From: Pseudomonas fortuita
GTDB taxonomy: Bacteria > Pseudomonadota > Gammaproteobacteria > Pseudomonadales > Pseudomonadaceae
Direction: 5' to 3'
NCBI RefSeq assembly: GCF_026898135.2
Contig: NZ_CP114035.2
Coordinates: 4,877,501 to 4,941,500 of the forward strand
DNA: 64,000 nucleotides
The position numbers and the translations under genes are program-made. The notes under the pieces are model-generated. The model was not told where the DNA came from and made no database searches. It saw nothing but the letters and a program-made list of their open reading frames with translations. Below, piece after piece: positions 39,230 through 47,813 of the stretch; position 1 is the stretch's first letter, and every line of letters begins with the position of its first letter.

Positions 39230-40210
39230 TCAGTTGGTCTTCGCAGGGCTGTTGGCAGCTACTTTCTTGTCAGCGGTAGCTTTCTTGGCGACTGGCTTGG
39301 CCGGCGCGGCTTTCTTCTTGGCCGTGGTCTTGGCAGGGGCCTTGGCCTTGGCGACGGGTTTCTTCGGCGCGGGCTTCTTTGCTGCTGGCTTGCTGTCGAC
39401 AGCCTTGGCGGCAGGAGCCTTGGCATCTTGCACCGCAACCATCGAGGCAGGTGCAGGTGCCGGAGTGGCCTGCTGGTACTTGGCCAGCAGCGCGACCATG
39501 GTGTTCTGCGGGGTCAGCAGCATTTCCACGCGGCGGTTCAGGGCACGGCCCTCGGGGCTGTCGTTGGCGGCACGTGGCATGACCGAGCCCATGCCCTTGA
39601 GGGTCAGGCGGTCACGCTGCAAGCCGCTGAGGCGGAAGATGGCCGACACCGAGGCGGCGCGCTCCAGGCTGAGTTTCTGGTTGGCAGCGCTAGCACCGCT
39701 GGTGTCGGCATGGCCCAGTACCAGCACGGCAGTCTTGGGGTCACCTTCGACAGTCTTGGCCACGCGGGTGATCGGGCCGAGGGTCATTGGCAGCAGCATG
39801 TTCGGGCGATCGGGGTTATACGAGCTGTCCACCGGCAGGGTGACCGCCAGCACATTGTCGCGGCGCTCCAGTTCCAGCTTGCTGTCCTTGATGGCTTCGC
39901 GCAGCTTGGGCTCGTACTCGTCCAGCCAGGCCTGGGTGGCCTTCTGGTCGATCTTCGGCACAACCGGCCCTTTGGCTTGCTTGTCATCACCGCCGAACGG
40001 CCACCACCAGCGGCTGGCACTATCGGACTTGGCATCAGCCTTGGCCACGTTTTCAGTGACGGCTGCCTTCACTTCCTGCTCGGCGACCTTGTCCGAACCA
40101 AAAGGCCACCAGCTGGAGCCACCTTCCTTGGAGCCGTCCGGGGAATGACTGGCGCAGCCGGTAACGGCGGTCAGGCACAGGGCGAGTGCTAAGGTTTTAT
40201 GTGAAGACAT
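39230..40210 (-). CDS. OmpA-family lipoprotein with Lys/Ala-rich tail
   Basis: 326 residues. Lipobox AVTGC (Cys19) is followed by two WWPFG motifs (SSWWPFGSDK and RWWWPFGGDDK), a possible short internal repeat. The OmpA-like peptidoglycan-binding domain spans about 100-240 (VLVLGHADTSGASAANQKLS, GRALNRRVEMLL). A C-terminal tail of about 65 residues is almost entirely Lys, Ala and Pro in AKKPAPKKPVAKAK-type repeats, like histone H1 or AlgP tails. A polycationic tail on a cell-wall-binding lipoprotein is unusual. The start is ATG 40210. Confidence 0.85.
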   Translation of the reverse strand: MSSHKTLALALCLTAVTGCASHSPDGSKEGGSSWWPFGSDKVAEQEVKAAVTENVAKADAKSDSASRWWWPFGGDDKQAKGPVVPKIDQKATQAWLDEYEPKLREAIKDSKLELERRDNVLAVTLPVDSSYNPDRPNMLLPMTLGPITRVAKTVEGDPKTAVLVLGHADTSGASAANQKLSLERAASVSAIFRLSGLQRDRLTLKGMGSVMPRAANDSPEGRALNRRVEMLLTPQNTMVALLAKYQQATPAPAPASMVAVQDAKAPAAKAVDSKPAAKKPAPKKPVAKAKAPAKTTAKKKAAPAKPVAKKATADKKVAANSPAKTN

Positions 40211-40309
40211 CAGCGATACACCATGAAATTGAAAGATATTTTGCCAACACACTTGAGGCGTTGGCATTGAGGATAGTCAAAGGGGTGGGGCAATACCCGC
40301 ATTACCCGA

Positions 40310-41455
40310 TCAAAGGCAGTCGGCAAGGACACGTACCAGATTCTGTGCTCGGGGATCCATGAGCACATACGGGCCGAGGGTATTGACCACGAAACCGAAG
40401 GCCACGTCATGCTCCGGGTCGGCAAAACCAACCGAGCCACCGGCCCCTGGGTGGCCGAAGGCACGGGCACCCAGGCCAAAGGTGGCATTGGATACGTCGG
40501 GCTGGTCGAGCATGCAGCCCAGGCCAAAGCGGGTCTGGGTGAGCAAGGTGCGGTCCTGTCCGAGGCTGTGCTCGCGGGTCAGTTCATCAAGCAGTTCGGA
40601 TTCGAGCAGGCTGCCGTCCAGCAACCCGGCATAGAAACCCGCCAGGCTGCGGGCATTGCCATGGCCATTGGCCGCTGGCTGTTGCATACGCCGCCATTCC
40701 GGTTTGTTGGTGCTGGTCAGGATCGCCGGCGGGTTGGTGAAAGCACGGGTCGACAGCGCCTCGGGTTCGCGCATCGTCACCTGCAGCAGGCGCTGCGCTG
40801 CGGCATCCCCTTGGTTGCCTTTGCCCCGGGCGATATGCGCCACGCGGTAGAACTCCTCATCTGCCAGGCCAACATGAAAGTCCAACCCCAACGGGCGAGC
40901 GGTACGGGCCACGATCGAGTCGCCAGGGCCCCGGCCATCGGCGCGGCGAATCAGCTCGCCGATCAGCCAGCCGTAGGTGATGGCGGCATAACCGTGCTCG
41001 CGACCCGGCGTCCACCATGGCGTTTCAGCCGCCAGGGCATTGACCATGGTCCCCCAGTCATACAGGGCTTCGGCCGGCAACAACTCACGGATGGCCGGCA
41101 ACCCGGCGCGGTGGCTGAGCAGCTGGCGCAAGGTGATCGACTGTTTACCAGCCTGGGCGAACTCGGGCCAGTAGTTGGCCACAGGGGCATCGAGGGCCAA
41201 CTTGCCCTCGCCCACCAGTTGCAGGGCGGTGACCGCGGTGAACGTTTTGGTACAGGAGAACAGGTTGGCGATGGTGTCGCTGTGCCAGGCCTGCTGGCCA
41301 TCCTTGTCGGCACTGCCGGCCCACAGGTCGACGACGGTTTCGCCACCGACCTGGATGCACAGCGCAGCGCCACGCTCCTGGGGATCTTCGAACAGCGCGG
41401 CAAAGGCTTCGCGCACGGCTTCGAACTTCAGCTCATAGTGACCCTGGATCTGCAC
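40310..41455 (-). CDS. Serine beta-lactamase-fold esterase (EstB-like)
   Basis: 381 residues without a signal peptide. The SxxK motif is Ser67-Cys-Thr-Lys70 in NLFSCTKTF, the Tyr motif is YAAITYGWL, and the third motif is replaced by the HPGAGG form seen in EstB and family VIII carboxylesterases. These hydrolyse short-chain esters and rarely beta-lactams. The start is GTG 41455, with GGAG about 9 bases upstream. The native substrate is unknown, and the gene appears monocistronic. Confidence 0.85.
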   Translation of the reverse strand: MQIQGHYELKFEAVREAFAALFEDPQERGAALCIQVGGETVVDLWAGSADKDGQQAWHSDTIANLFSCTKTFTAVTALQLVGEGKLALDAPVANYWPEFAQAGKQSITLRQLLSHRAGLPAIRELLPAEALYDWGTMVNALAAETPWWTPGREHGYAAITYGWLIGELIRRADGRGPGDSIVARTARPLGLDFHVGLADEEFYRVAHIARGKGNQGDAAAQRLLQVTMREPEALSTRAFTNPPAILTSTNKPEWRRMQQPAANGHGNARSLAGFYAGLLDGSLLESELLDELTREHSLGQDRTLLTQTRFGLGCMLDQPDVSNATFGLGARAFGHPGAGGSVGFADPEHDVAFGFVVNTLGPYVLMDPRAQNLVRVLADCL

Positions 41456-41564
41456 CCGCTGTACTCCGTACGACCATGTCCAAAAAAGGTGTGCATTGTT
41501 TCAGTAGTTAGGTGTTTTGCAAACTGGCTTGGGCCAAATGGTCGCGACGAACGGTAGCTTGTGC

Positions 41565-43799
41565 TCAGGGCGCCTGTTTTTCCAGCTGGGTGCGCAATTG
41601 GGCCATCGCCTGCAGGTTGCCCTTGCGTACGGCGTCGACAAAACCCGGGTACGGCACATCGGTGATCGCCACCAGCCCAAGGTGGCCGTTCTCGCCGTCA
41701 AGTAGCCGACCACTGGCTGGCTGGTCGAGGTATTGGAACCAGTGCGCGCCAACGATCATCGGCTGCGCCAGGGCCGCCTTGAGGAAGTTGCCATAGGCCG
41801 GACCGCGGTCTTCTTCCCGCGCCAGCTCCAGCGGCCCCGGCCAGAATGGCCCGCGATCACGCGAGCCGAACTGGAACTCGGACACCAGCACCGGCTTGTC
41901 CAGTTCGGCCAGGCGGGCGAAATCGTAGCCGTCCTGTGGCTTGAGGGTATAGAAGTTGAAGCTGAGTACATCGCAGAACTCGGCACAGGCCTTGACCGCC
42001 TCCGGCGTGCTGACCGCATAGCGACCACCGAGCAGCAGGTGATTGGGGGCGTGCCACTTCAGTGAGTCGGCAATGGTCTTGAAGTAGGTCTCGGCGAACA
42101 CTTGCTGGAAGTGCTGGTAGTCGCGCTCGATTTCCGGATGTTCCGGGTCGGGCAGCGGTGCTTCGAAGCCCGGGTCTTCCATGAGTTCCCAGGCGGCCAG
42201 TTCGATGCCCCAGGCCTTGGACAGCCCTTGCTGGTTACGGTACTTGTCGCGCAGCTGCTTGAGGAAGGCGCGCTTGGCCGGTACATCTGTGGTCAGGCGC
42301 AAAGTGCCGTAGGCCAGGCCATACCGTGCTTTAGGGTCGCTGCCGGGGGCAGCCCAGGCCAGTTCATTGTCGGCGAAGTAGCCGATCAGCCAAGGGTCGT
42401 CACGGTGATCTCGGGCAGCAATGGCCACTGCGCGCTCGGTGGCCATGGCAAAACGCGGGTCGAACGGGTCGGGCATGCTGCCCCACCAGTCCATGCCAGT
42501 GCTGATGCTGGCGTAATCACCCACGATCGACAGCGGCAAGGTGTAGGGCATACGTTTGGCCTGGCCCAGAGCGGGCTCGCTCCAGTTGCCGACCGTGTTG
42601 AAACCCCAGGCCTGCAAACGGTCGAGCGCATGCGTTTGCCAGCGGGCGGCGTCCAGTACCTGTGGCGGGCAATTAACGGGCTGCCCTTCAGCGGCCGGCG
42701 GGCAGGGTTTGCCGTAGGTACGTTGCAGGTTGGCGGCATAGAAATCGAACCAACGCCCTTGCTTGAAGTTGCGCCCTTGAGACGAGGCATTGCCATCGTC
42801 GTTGTTGCCTTCGCCGTAGAATGCGGCCAGCGCATCGCCCTCGCCCGGCAACGCCTTGAACATGCCTTCACGGCCGGCGACGTAGGTACGCCCGCCGTCT
42901 GCGGCGACGGCATTCACCCCCAAAGAATAGAACGGGTGGCCCTCCGGCGTTACCAGGTACCAGCGCCCATCACGCTTTTCGGTGCGAAAAAAACCTTTGG
43001 CCTCGAACGCCGGCCCGGCCAGCAGCCCGCCGTAGCCGTCCAGTTGCTGCCTGCCCCGCTCAGCCAGCCAGCCCTTGAGCTGCTGCTGTTCACGCGTATC
43101 GGCCGCCTTGAGCTGCTCGTCATTGGCAACCTTCTCGGGCCAATTGCCGCGAGTGGACTGGCCGTAGGCATCGATCAGATCCTGGTACGCCGCCTTGTAG
43201 GCCAGGTCGTCATCCTGGATCCCCACCCGCTCGATCAGCAGGCTCTGCGCCACCTTGGGGTTGGGGATGCTCAGGCTGACCGAGGCCACCTGTTTGAGGT
43301 CCACCGCGCCAGCGCTGCTGGTCAGCAGCAAGCGCTGGCCGCCATGGCTCCACGGCATGGGCGGCCCGGCGCGCATGCCCTGGCTCAGCGGCGAGCTGGC
43401 CGTCAGCGGCACCATCACGGTTTGCGCGGGACCGGCCGGCAGGTCAATCCGGCTGGTCAATGTGCCGCCATCGCTGCCTTGCACCGTGACATCCACTGTC
43501 AGCGCCCAGTCCATGCCACTCTGCAGGCGCAAGGTGAGGAACTGCCCGGCGGACCAGTCCCACGCCCCACCTTGCGGGCTCAGCCGCAGGGTCGGCCGCT
43601 CGGCCGGGTTGAACACCACACGCCGCAACACCTCGCCTTCGGCCGTCTGCTCGGCGTTGTACTGGGGCATGCCGGCATCCTCGGTTGCCACATTGACCAC
43701 CGAGGCCGGGCGCACGAAGCTGAACAGCGTCTGCTGCCCAGCCAGCAAGGGCGAGCTGAACAGCAGGGCGAAAACGGCGGGCAGGGTGAGGCGGACCAT
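41565..43799 (-). CDS. Secreted agarase-like glycoside hydrolase
   Basis: 744 residues with a signal peptide (LPAVFALLFSSPLLAG). An N-terminal beta-rich domain is followed by a TIM barrel from about residue 270. Candidate catalytic glutamates are in LIGYFADNELAW (acid/base) and VLVSEFQFGSRDRGPFWPG (nucleophile), the pattern of clan GH-A enzymes such as GH42, GH50 and GH86. It is labelled agarase-like in relatives, but the true polysaccharide is not known; a pseudomonad exopolysaccharide is possible. I chose ATG 43799 with GGAGAG 11 bases upstream. The open frame extends 29 codons further and would overlap dinG. Confidence 0.8.
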   Translation of the reverse strand: MVRLTLPAVFALLFSSPLLAGQQTLFSFVRPASVVNVATEDAGMPQYNAEQTAEGEVLRRVVFNPAERPTLRLSPQGGAWDWSAGQFLTLRLQSGMDWALTVDVTVQGSDGGTLTSRIDLPAGPAQTVMVPLTASSPLSQGMRAGPPMPWSHGGQRLLLTSSAGAVDLKQVASVSLSIPNPKVAQSLLIERVGIQDDDLAYKAAYQDLIDAYGQSTRGNWPEKVANDEQLKAADTREQQQLKGWLAERGRQQLDGYGGLLAGPAFEAKGFFRTEKRDGRWYLVTPEGHPFYSLGVNAVAADGGRTYVAGREGMFKALPGEGDALAAFYGEGNNDDGNASSQGRNFKQGRWFDFYAANLQRTYGKPCPPAAEGQPVNCPPQVLDAARWQTHALDRLQAWGFNTVGNWSEPALGQAKRMPYTLPLSIVGDYASISTGMDWWGSMPDPFDPRFAMATERAVAIAARDHRDDPWLIGYFADNELAWAAPGSDPKARYGLAYGTLRLTTDVPAKRAFLKQLRDKYRNQQGLSKAWGIELAAWELMEDPGFEAPLPDPEHPEIERDYQHFQQVFAETYFKTIADSLKWHAPNHLLLGGRYAVSTPEAVKACAEFCDVLSFNFYTLKPQDGYDFARLAELDKPVLVSEFQFGSRDRGPFWPGPLELAREEDRGPAYGNFLKAALAQPMIVGAHWFQYLDQPASGRLLDGENGHLGLVAITDVPYPGFVDAVRKGNLQAMAQLRTQLEKQAP

Positions 43800-43879
43800 A
43801 AGGCTGGGGCTCTCCTTCAGGCCACTCACGGGCCCTGGACTGAGTAATGTACGACGTGCCGAAGCAAGTGCCCCGGCGG

Positions 43880-46024
43880 TCAGCAAATCTCCCGCCGGAA
43901 CGGCGGCAGCGCATTGAGAATAGCCTTGCCATAGCGCTGGGTGACCAGGCGCCGGTCAAGCAAGGTAATGACACCGCGATCCTGCTCGGTACGCAGCAGG
44001 CGACCGCAGGCCTGGATCAGCTTCAGCGAGGCGTCGGGTACGGCAATTTCCATGAACGGGTTGCCGCCACGGGCCTCGATCCACTCGGCCAGCGCGGCTT
44101 CGACCGGGTCATCGGGCACGGCAAACGGAATTTTGGCAATCACCACATGCTCGCAATAGGCGCCAGGCAGGTCGACACCCTCGGCAAAGCTTGCCAGGCC
44201 GAACAGCACGCTGTGCTGGCCATCGTCGACCCGCGCCTTGTGCTTGTTCAGGGTTTCCTGCTTGGACAGGTTGCCCTGGATAAGTACCAGCTTGCGCCAG
44301 TCACGGTCCAGGCCATCGAACACGTCCTGCATCTGCTTGCGCGAGGAGAACAGCACCAGTGCGCCGCGGGCATCTTCGACGATGTTCGGCAGCTCACGGA
44401 TGATGGCGGCGGTGTGCGCCGCTGCGTCGCGTGGGTCGGCCTTGAGGTCGGGCACCCGCAACAGACCGGCGTCGCCGTGCACGAACGGGCTGGGCACCAC
44501 ACAGGTGACCGCGTCACGCGGCAAACCCGAGCGCATGCGGAAGCGGTCGAATTTACCCAGCGCGGTCAACGTCGCCGAGGTCACCAACGCGCCGTGGGCA
44601 ACGCTCCACAGGCTGCGGCGAAGCATTTCGGCAGCGAGGATGGGGCTGGCGTTGACTTCGATGTCGAACATCGCCCCGCTTTCGGCCAACGTCAGCCAGC
44701 GAGCCATGGGCGGGCTGTCTTGCGGGTCTTCGGCGGTAAAGGCTGTCCACAGTTCCCAGTTGCCCTGGGCACGGGTGACCAGGCTGCCGAACAACGGGTA
44801 CCACTCCTCGGCCTGGTGGCTGGCGATGCCAATGTTGACCTCGCCGTCCATGCCTTCCTTGAGCAGGTCGGCCAGACGGGTGAACAGATCGTTGAGGCGG
44901 GCAAAACCCTTCTTCAGCTCGATACCCACTTCGCGCAGCTGCTCCGGCACGACGCCGCCTTCGAAGCGATAGCGGGGGCGCTCACGGCCCTCGGTGTCTT
45001 CACTGGGACGGAAGTCGGCCACCTGCTCGCAGAGGGTGAACATGAACTGCTGCTGGGTGCGCACTTCCCGCGCCAGCTCTGGGACCTGCTCGATGTACTT
45101 GCCCAGATCGCCGGGCAGCGGGTGCTGGGCCAGCAGCTTGGTCAGGTTCTTGGCGGTCTGCTCCAGCCAGTCTGCGGTGGAGCGCAGGCGGGAATAATGG
45201 GCGAAGTGGCCGATGGCCTTGTCTGGCAGGTGATGGCCTTCGTCGAACACATACACGGTGTCGCGCGGGTCAGGCAGCACCGCACCGCCGCCCAGGGCCA
45301 GGTCGGCCAGCACCATGTCATGGTTGGTAACGATCACGTCGACCTTGCCCATGCCTTCACGGGCCTTGTAGAACACGCACTGCTGGAAATTCGGGCAGTG
45401 TCGGCCGGTGCACTGACTATGGTCGGTGGTCAGCCGGGCCCAGTCCTGGTCTTCCAGGGCTTCTGACCAGCTGTCACGGTCGCCGTCCCAGCGGTTGCCG
45501 GCAAGCTTCTCGATCATGCTGTTGAACAGCTTCTGGCTGCGCTCGTCGACTTCGATGCGGAAGCCTTCTTCCTCGAACAGCTGAGCGGTAGCCGACTGGG
45601 CGTGGCCCTCCTGCAGGAGGATGTCGAGCTTGGACAGGCACAGATAGCGGCCACGGCCTTTGGCCAGGGCGAAGCTGAAATTGAGCCCGCTGTTGCGCAT
45701 CAGGTCGGGCAGGTCCTTGAAGACGATCTGCTCCTGAAGGGCCACGGTGGCGGTGGCAATCACCAGGCGCTTGCCGGCTGCCTTGGCGGCCGGGATGGCG
45801 GCGAGGCTATAGGCCACCGTCTTGCCGGTACCGGTGCCCGCCTCGACGGCAACCACGGCAGGCTCGCCGACGCGGCGGCCTTCATCGTCGCAGGCAATGT
45901 CGCCCAGTACCTTGGCCACTTCGGCGATCATCAGGCGCTGGCCATAGCGGGGCTTGAGGCTCTTGGCTTCGAGAAAACGCGAGTAGGCGCCCTGGATGGT
46001 GGCTTTGAGTTCGTTGCTGATCAT
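43880..46024 (-). CDS. dinG: ATP-dependent DNA helicase DinG
   Basis: 714 residues of the XPD-like SF2 family. Walker A is EAGTGTGKT (61-69), the DExH box is VFDEGHHL, and the four cysteines of the 4Fe-4S cluster are at 129, 205, 210 and 216. The C-terminal helicase half has FGLASFAEGVDLPG and QACGRLLRT. DinG unwinds R-loops and DNA 5'-3' and helps replication through transcription. ATG 46024. The gene is not preceded by a clear LexA box that I can see. It overlaps an N-terminal extension of the agarase-like frame that I rejected. Confidence 0.95.
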   Translation of the reverse strand: MISNELKATIQGAYSRFLEAKSLKPRYGQRLMIAEVAKVLGDIACDDEGRRVGEPAVVAVEAGTGTGKTVAYSLAAIPAAKAAGKRLVIATATVALQEQIVFKDLPDLMRNSGLNFSFALAKGRGRYLCLSKLDILLQEGHAQSATAQLFEEEGFRIEVDERSQKLFNSMIEKLAGNRWDGDRDSWSEALEDQDWARLTTDHSQCTGRHCPNFQQCVFYKAREGMGKVDVIVTNHDMVLADLALGGGAVLPDPRDTVYVFDEGHHLPDKAIGHFAHYSRLRSTADWLEQTAKNLTKLLAQHPLPGDLGKYIEQVPELAREVRTQQQFMFTLCEQVADFRPSEDTEGRERPRYRFEGGVVPEQLREVGIELKKGFARLNDLFTRLADLLKEGMDGEVNIGIASHQAEEWYPLFGSLVTRAQGNWELWTAFTAEDPQDSPPMARWLTLAESGAMFDIEVNASPILAAEMLRRSLWSVAHGALVTSATLTALGKFDRFRMRSGLPRDAVTCVVPSPFVHGDAGLLRVPDLKADPRDAAAHTAAIIRELPNIVEDARGALVLFSSRKQMQDVFDGLDRDWRKLVLIQGNLSKQETLNKHKARVDDGQHSVLFGLASFAEGVDLPGAYCEHVVIAKIPFAVPDDPVEAALAEWIEARGGNPFMEIAVPDASLKLIQACGRLLRTEQDRGVITLLDRRLVTQRYGKAILNALPPFRREIC

Positions 46025-46121
46025 GGTCTGCAGGCGCCCGTAGGGCTGGATATATTTTCAGTGTTTCGCATGGGCGGCTATCATACCCCGCTATTGCCCT
46101 TTATGCCGCATGGAGATCCGG

Positions 46122-46586
46122 ATGCTCGCCTTTGCCCTGCCCTACACACTGCATGTTCTGGCTGCCCTGGTATGGGTCGGCGGCATGTTCTTCGCCTGGC
46201 TGGTGCTGCGCCCGGCAACGGTTGCGGCCCTTGAAGGGCCTGCGCGGCTGCGGCTGTGGGTGGAAGTTTTCCGACGCTTCTTTGGCTGGGTCTGGCTGGC
46301 GGTGGCGATCTTGGCGATAAGTGGTATCGGCATGTTGCACTTGCGTTTCAGCGGTTTCGAGACTGCACCGAAGTACGTACAGGTGATGATCGGTGGGGGC
46401 ATCGTCATGTTTGCCTTGTTCATGCGCATTCAGGCGTTGCTGCTGCCGGAGTTGAAGACGGCGGTCCAAGCCGAGGACTGGCCGACGGGGGCGGCGGTGC
46501 TCGGGCGCATTCGGCGGATGGTGGGGGTCAACCTGCTGCTGGGCCTGGCCGTGGTTGCTGTGGCCAGCTCGCGCCTGATGATCTGA
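46122..46586 (+). CDS. CopD-like integral membrane protein
   Basis: 154 residues with four hydrophobic helices (LHVLAALVWVGGMFFAWLVL, VWLAVAILAISGIGMLHL, VMIGGGIVMFALFMRIQALL and LLLGLAVVAVASS). It resembles the C-terminal domain of CopD and other COG-type membrane proteins (LHVLAALVWVGGM is the CopD-like first helix). A role in copper or heme handling is only suggested by the family. ATG 46122 has GGAGAT about 7 bases upstream. It is divergent from dinG by 97 bases. Confidence 0.8.
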   Translation: MLAFALPYTLHVLAALVWVGGMFFAWLVLRPATVAALEGPARLRLWVEVFRRFFGWVWLAVAILAISGIGMLHLRFSGFETAPKYVQVMIGGGIVMFALFMRIQALLLPELKTAVQAEDWPTGAAVLGRIRRMVGVNLLLGLAVVAVASSRLMI

Positions 46587-46610
46587 CAGCTGAGTTATGC
46601 GTTGGAGATA

Positions 46611-46640
46611 GATCGAGCGCCGCGCGGGCGGCGCTCGATC
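46611..46640. terminator. 13-base perfect hairpin between convergent genes
   Basis: GATCGAGCGCCGC-GCGG-GCGGCGCTCGATC. The stem is perfect over 13 bases and extremely GC-rich. It lies between the CopD-like gene (+) and the collagen-like gene (-). No T run follows in either direction and it is not a REP copy. Confidence 0.55.
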
Positions 46641-46688
46641 GCATAGGCGCTGCAATTTCCCTGGCGAGAACTTCGCAGCCAAAAAGGT

Positions 46689-47447
46689 TTACAGGTGTTG
46701 CAGAATCAGCTCACCTGCGGCGCCTGCCAGGCCGGGCTGCCCAGGCTGCCCTGGCCGGCCATTGGCGCCAGCATCGGTGCTGTACACCAGGCAACCCTTG
46801 CTAGCCCCACCTTTACCCGCCTTGCCCGCCGCCCCGGGCTTGCCTGGGGCGCCACCCTCCAGGCGCACGACAACGCGCTCTTGCGCGAACCCCTGCGGCA
46901 CGCTGAGGCGGATGCGCCCGCCCGGCGCACCATCGTGCCCGTTGCCGCCGTCATCGCCATTGGCACCACGGCTGGCCTGGCCCCAGGTGCAACCACCCGC
47001 CTGCCCGTTGCCACCATCAAGGCCCACATAACCCGGCGCCCCCGCGCCACCACGGGCATCGATCGCCACCCGCTCGGCATCCACTTCAGCCAGTTTCAGG
47101 TCCAGGCTGCGGCCTGGCCGAGCTGCCCGCTGATAACTACCCGCCGCTCCGGGGGCACTGAATTCACTGCCTTCACCCAACCTCGCACTACGCGCCTCGA
47201 TGACCAGGGGGCTGTCGGAGGGTGCAATGGCGATACGCGCATCACGGCCCAGTTCCAGGTGATCGACCGTCAATTGCGCAAGCGAGGCTGGCAGCAGCAG
47301 GGTTGCCGCATCGGCGACACGCAGGTGCGTGAAATGCACGCTGGCCGACTTGTCGGGCAGGCGCAGCATGGAATTGGCGGCGACTTCCAGGCTTTCAGCC
47401 TGGGCCAAGGGAGCGGCCAACATGGCCAGCAACATCAAATTACGCAT
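46689..47447 (-). CDS. Exported protein with collagen-like Gly repeats
   Basis: 252 residues with a signal peptide (NLMLLAMLAAPLAQA). The first half (to about 120) has an adhesin-like beta pattern (SLEVAANSMLRLPDKSASVH). The second half is made of glycine-rich triplet-like runs (GGAGAPGYVGLDGGNGQAGG, GAPGKPGAAGKAGKGGASKG, GRPGQPGQPGLAGAAG) interrupted by a beta segment. The final Gly-X-Y stretch (about 24 residues) is true collagen-like. ATG 47447 follows AGGAGG. It overlaps the end of the DUF1145 gene by 8 bases, so the two form an operon. It is probably a surface or periplasmic structural protein. Confidence 0.8.
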   Translation of the reverse strand: MRNLMLLAMLAAPLAQAESLEVAANSMLRLPDKSASVHFTHLRVADAATLLLPASLAQLTVDHLELGRDARIAIAPSDSPLVIEARSARLGEGSEFSAPGAAGSYQRAARPGRSLDLKLAEVDAERVAIDARGGAGAPGYVGLDGGNGQAGGCTWGQASRGANGDDGGNGHDGAPGGRIRLSVPQGFAQERVVVRLEGGAPGKPGAAGKAGKGGASKGCLVYSTDAGANGRPGQPGQPGLAGAAGELILQHL

Positions 47448-47715
47448 TTCGGGGCGCCTCCTGCGCACGGGGAATGGACATGACATGGAAGATACCCGTC
47501 AACAGGATCTGCAAACGGTCGAACCAGCGGTGGCTGCGCCCACGCAAGCTGCCATTGAAGAACAGCACTTCGAGGAGGTGCAAGCTGAACAGGACGATGC
47601 CGGCGGCATTGATCAACAGATTGAAGGGCAAAGGTTGTGGCATCAATTGATTGAACAACACCACACCCCAGAAAGCGACCGTCAGAACCTTGCCCAGGCC
47701 CAGGATGAACTTCAT
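47440..47715 (-). CDS. DUF1145 family membrane protein
   Basis: 91 residues with two helices (LGKVLTVAFWGVVLFNQLMP and LLINAAGIVLFSLHLLEVLF). The pattern KxLTVxFWGVVLxN fits DUF1145, a family with no assigned function. The start is ATG 47715. It is translationally coupled to the collagen-like gene by overlap. Confidence 0.8.
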   Translation of the reverse strand: MKFILGLGKVLTVAFWGVVLFNQLMPQPLPFNLLINAAGIVLFSLHLLEVLFFNGSLRGRSHRWFDRLQILLTGIFHVMSIPRAQEAPRNA

Positions 47716-47813
47716 ACCCCGCCCCTATAAATTGTTGTTTTGTCGAGACAGCCCGTTCGAGCGGGCCATGCGACCAACATTAACTGCAATGCCAAGGCAG
47801 GCGCCAGCACCGC

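Noticed and set aside
41565..43886. A longer start for the agarase-like protein
   Set aside because: The extra 29 codons overlap dinG, and the signal peptide starts at MVRLTLPAV with GGAGAG before it.
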